Below are positions 63,605-64,000 of a stretch of DNA of 64,000 nt, piece by piece (position 1 is the stretch's first letter; each line of letters opens with the position of its first letter). The notes under the pieces are model-generated. The model was not told where the DNA came from, ran no database searches, and saw only the letters and a list, made by a program, of their open reading frames with translations. A program made the position numbers and the translations under genes. Location: assembly GCF_030219325.1 (NCBI RefSeq), contig NZ_CP126625.1, positions 3,336,857-3,400,856 of the forward strand. The letters are read 5' to 3'. The stretch is from Geothrix sp. (GTDB taxonomy: Bacteria; Acidobacteriota; Holophagae; Holophagales; Holophagaceae).

Positions 63605-64000
63605 TCCAAGGCTACATCCAGGTCTCCCGGAAGGCCTGGGCTTACAGCGCCCAGGCCTATGGGACACCACCTGGGCAGGGGAAGCACCTCAAAAGGCACC
63701 TCCGCTGGGCGGCCCTGGCCGTCCTCCGGGAGGCCGCCGTCCAGGGCTGGTTCTCCTTCCTGGAGGAAGCGGTCATCCGGCCCTTCGTGACGGCCAATCC
63801 CAGGCTGGCCTTCCGGCCCATGGGAACCTACATGTCCCGCCGGTGGGGCTGGTCCAGGCGCTTCAAGGTGATCCGCGAAACCTACTTCTTCGTGAACGCG
63901 AAGGGCGGAGTCTTCCAGGAGGCCATGCTCCGGCAGGACGGGCTCCTGCTGGCCAGGATCCCCCTCGAGAAGACGGGGGCCATGAACCTCCGGATGCGCG
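63601..64000 (+). CDS. DUF535 (VirK/YbjX) family protein, 5' part
   Basis: GTG start overlapping the gdhA stop (GTGA). The first 133 codons are in the window and no stop is reached. Blocks NPRLAFRPMGTYMSRRWGW and RRFKVIRETYFFVNAKGG resemble the DUF535/VirK family, which includes virulence- and peptide-resistance-linked proteins. Function unknown. Confidence 0.65.
   Translation, partial: MIQGYIQVSRKAWAYSAQAYGTPPGQGKHLKRHLRWAALAVLREAAVQGWFSFLEEAVIRPFVTANPRLAFRPMGTYMSRRWGWSRRFKVIRETYFFVNAKGGVFQEAMLRQDGLLLARIPLEKTGAMNLRMR

Overview
The window is a high-GC, gene-dense bacterial chromosome segment with about 80 protein genes, many starting at GTG and many overlapping their neighbour by 1-4 bases. 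No tRNA or rRNA gene, CRISPR array, phage module or transposase was seen. The gene set (ScfR-type regulator beside isocitrate lyase, Acr3/ArsM arsenic genes, diderm lipoproteins and BamD, ExoD, UbiD, C-rich S18) fits a diderm soil or sediment bacterium. My best guess is Acidobacteriota, class Holophagae (Geothrix-like). That is an inference from gene content and style, not a proven placement.

Layout. 1-3142: a cut-off secreted protein, a small membrane protein, a PAS histidine kinase, a TSUP permease and frr. 3259-8496: secreted hydrolase, lipoprotein, aceA and its divergent ScfR/RamB-like regulator around an AT-rich operator region, and an acyltransferase. 8551-8834: a nested inverted repeat with no gene. 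8856-15509: purM, two Ala/Ser-rich unknown proteins, folE, a STAS-like protein, an aldo/keto reductase and small genes. 15576-18775: class A beta-lactamase, then an oxygen-defence group (rubrerythrin, unknown partner, Dps, Fe/Mn-SOD). 19734-22269: a tightly packed metallophosphoesterase, Tat-exported Rieske protein and a sigma factor fused to a membrane anchor and an RskA-like domain.

23727-29993 is a single-strand arsenic island: ArsR (CxC type), Cys-tailed AhpD-like protein, Acr3, DUF6544-like protein, ArsN1-like acetyltransferase, ArsC, a second ArsR with C-terminal cysteine pairs, ArsM, ArsP-like permease and a mini-thioredoxin. Together they cover arsenate reduction, arsenite export, arsenite methylation, probable export of methylarsenite, and probable acetylation of an arsenical antibiotic.

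30095-46549 holds an M28 peptidase, a K+ channel, PstS, Mrp, Ppk1, the translation genes rplY-pth-rpsF-rpsR, a phosphoesterase, class II aldolase and a fused membrane/spermidine-synthase protein. 46551-46824 is a MITE-like element whose right end supplies the prfB stop codon. 46822-59333 holds prfB, bamD, aldo/keto reductase with a TenI-like protein, a cNMP-gated MscS channel, rlmN, exoD, trmD, rplS, an outer-membrane barrel, a PAP2 phosphatase and ubiD. 59518-64000 is the rplU-rpmA-obgE-nadD-rsfS operon followed by glutamate dehydrogenase and a cut-off DUF535 gene.

The most unusual items are the one-piece sigma/RskA fusion in the Rieske operon, a two-hairpin element found after both bamD and rpmA whose stems differ but still pair, the Cys-tailed AhpD-like protein, and four genes whose 3' ends carry short duplications across the stop codon.
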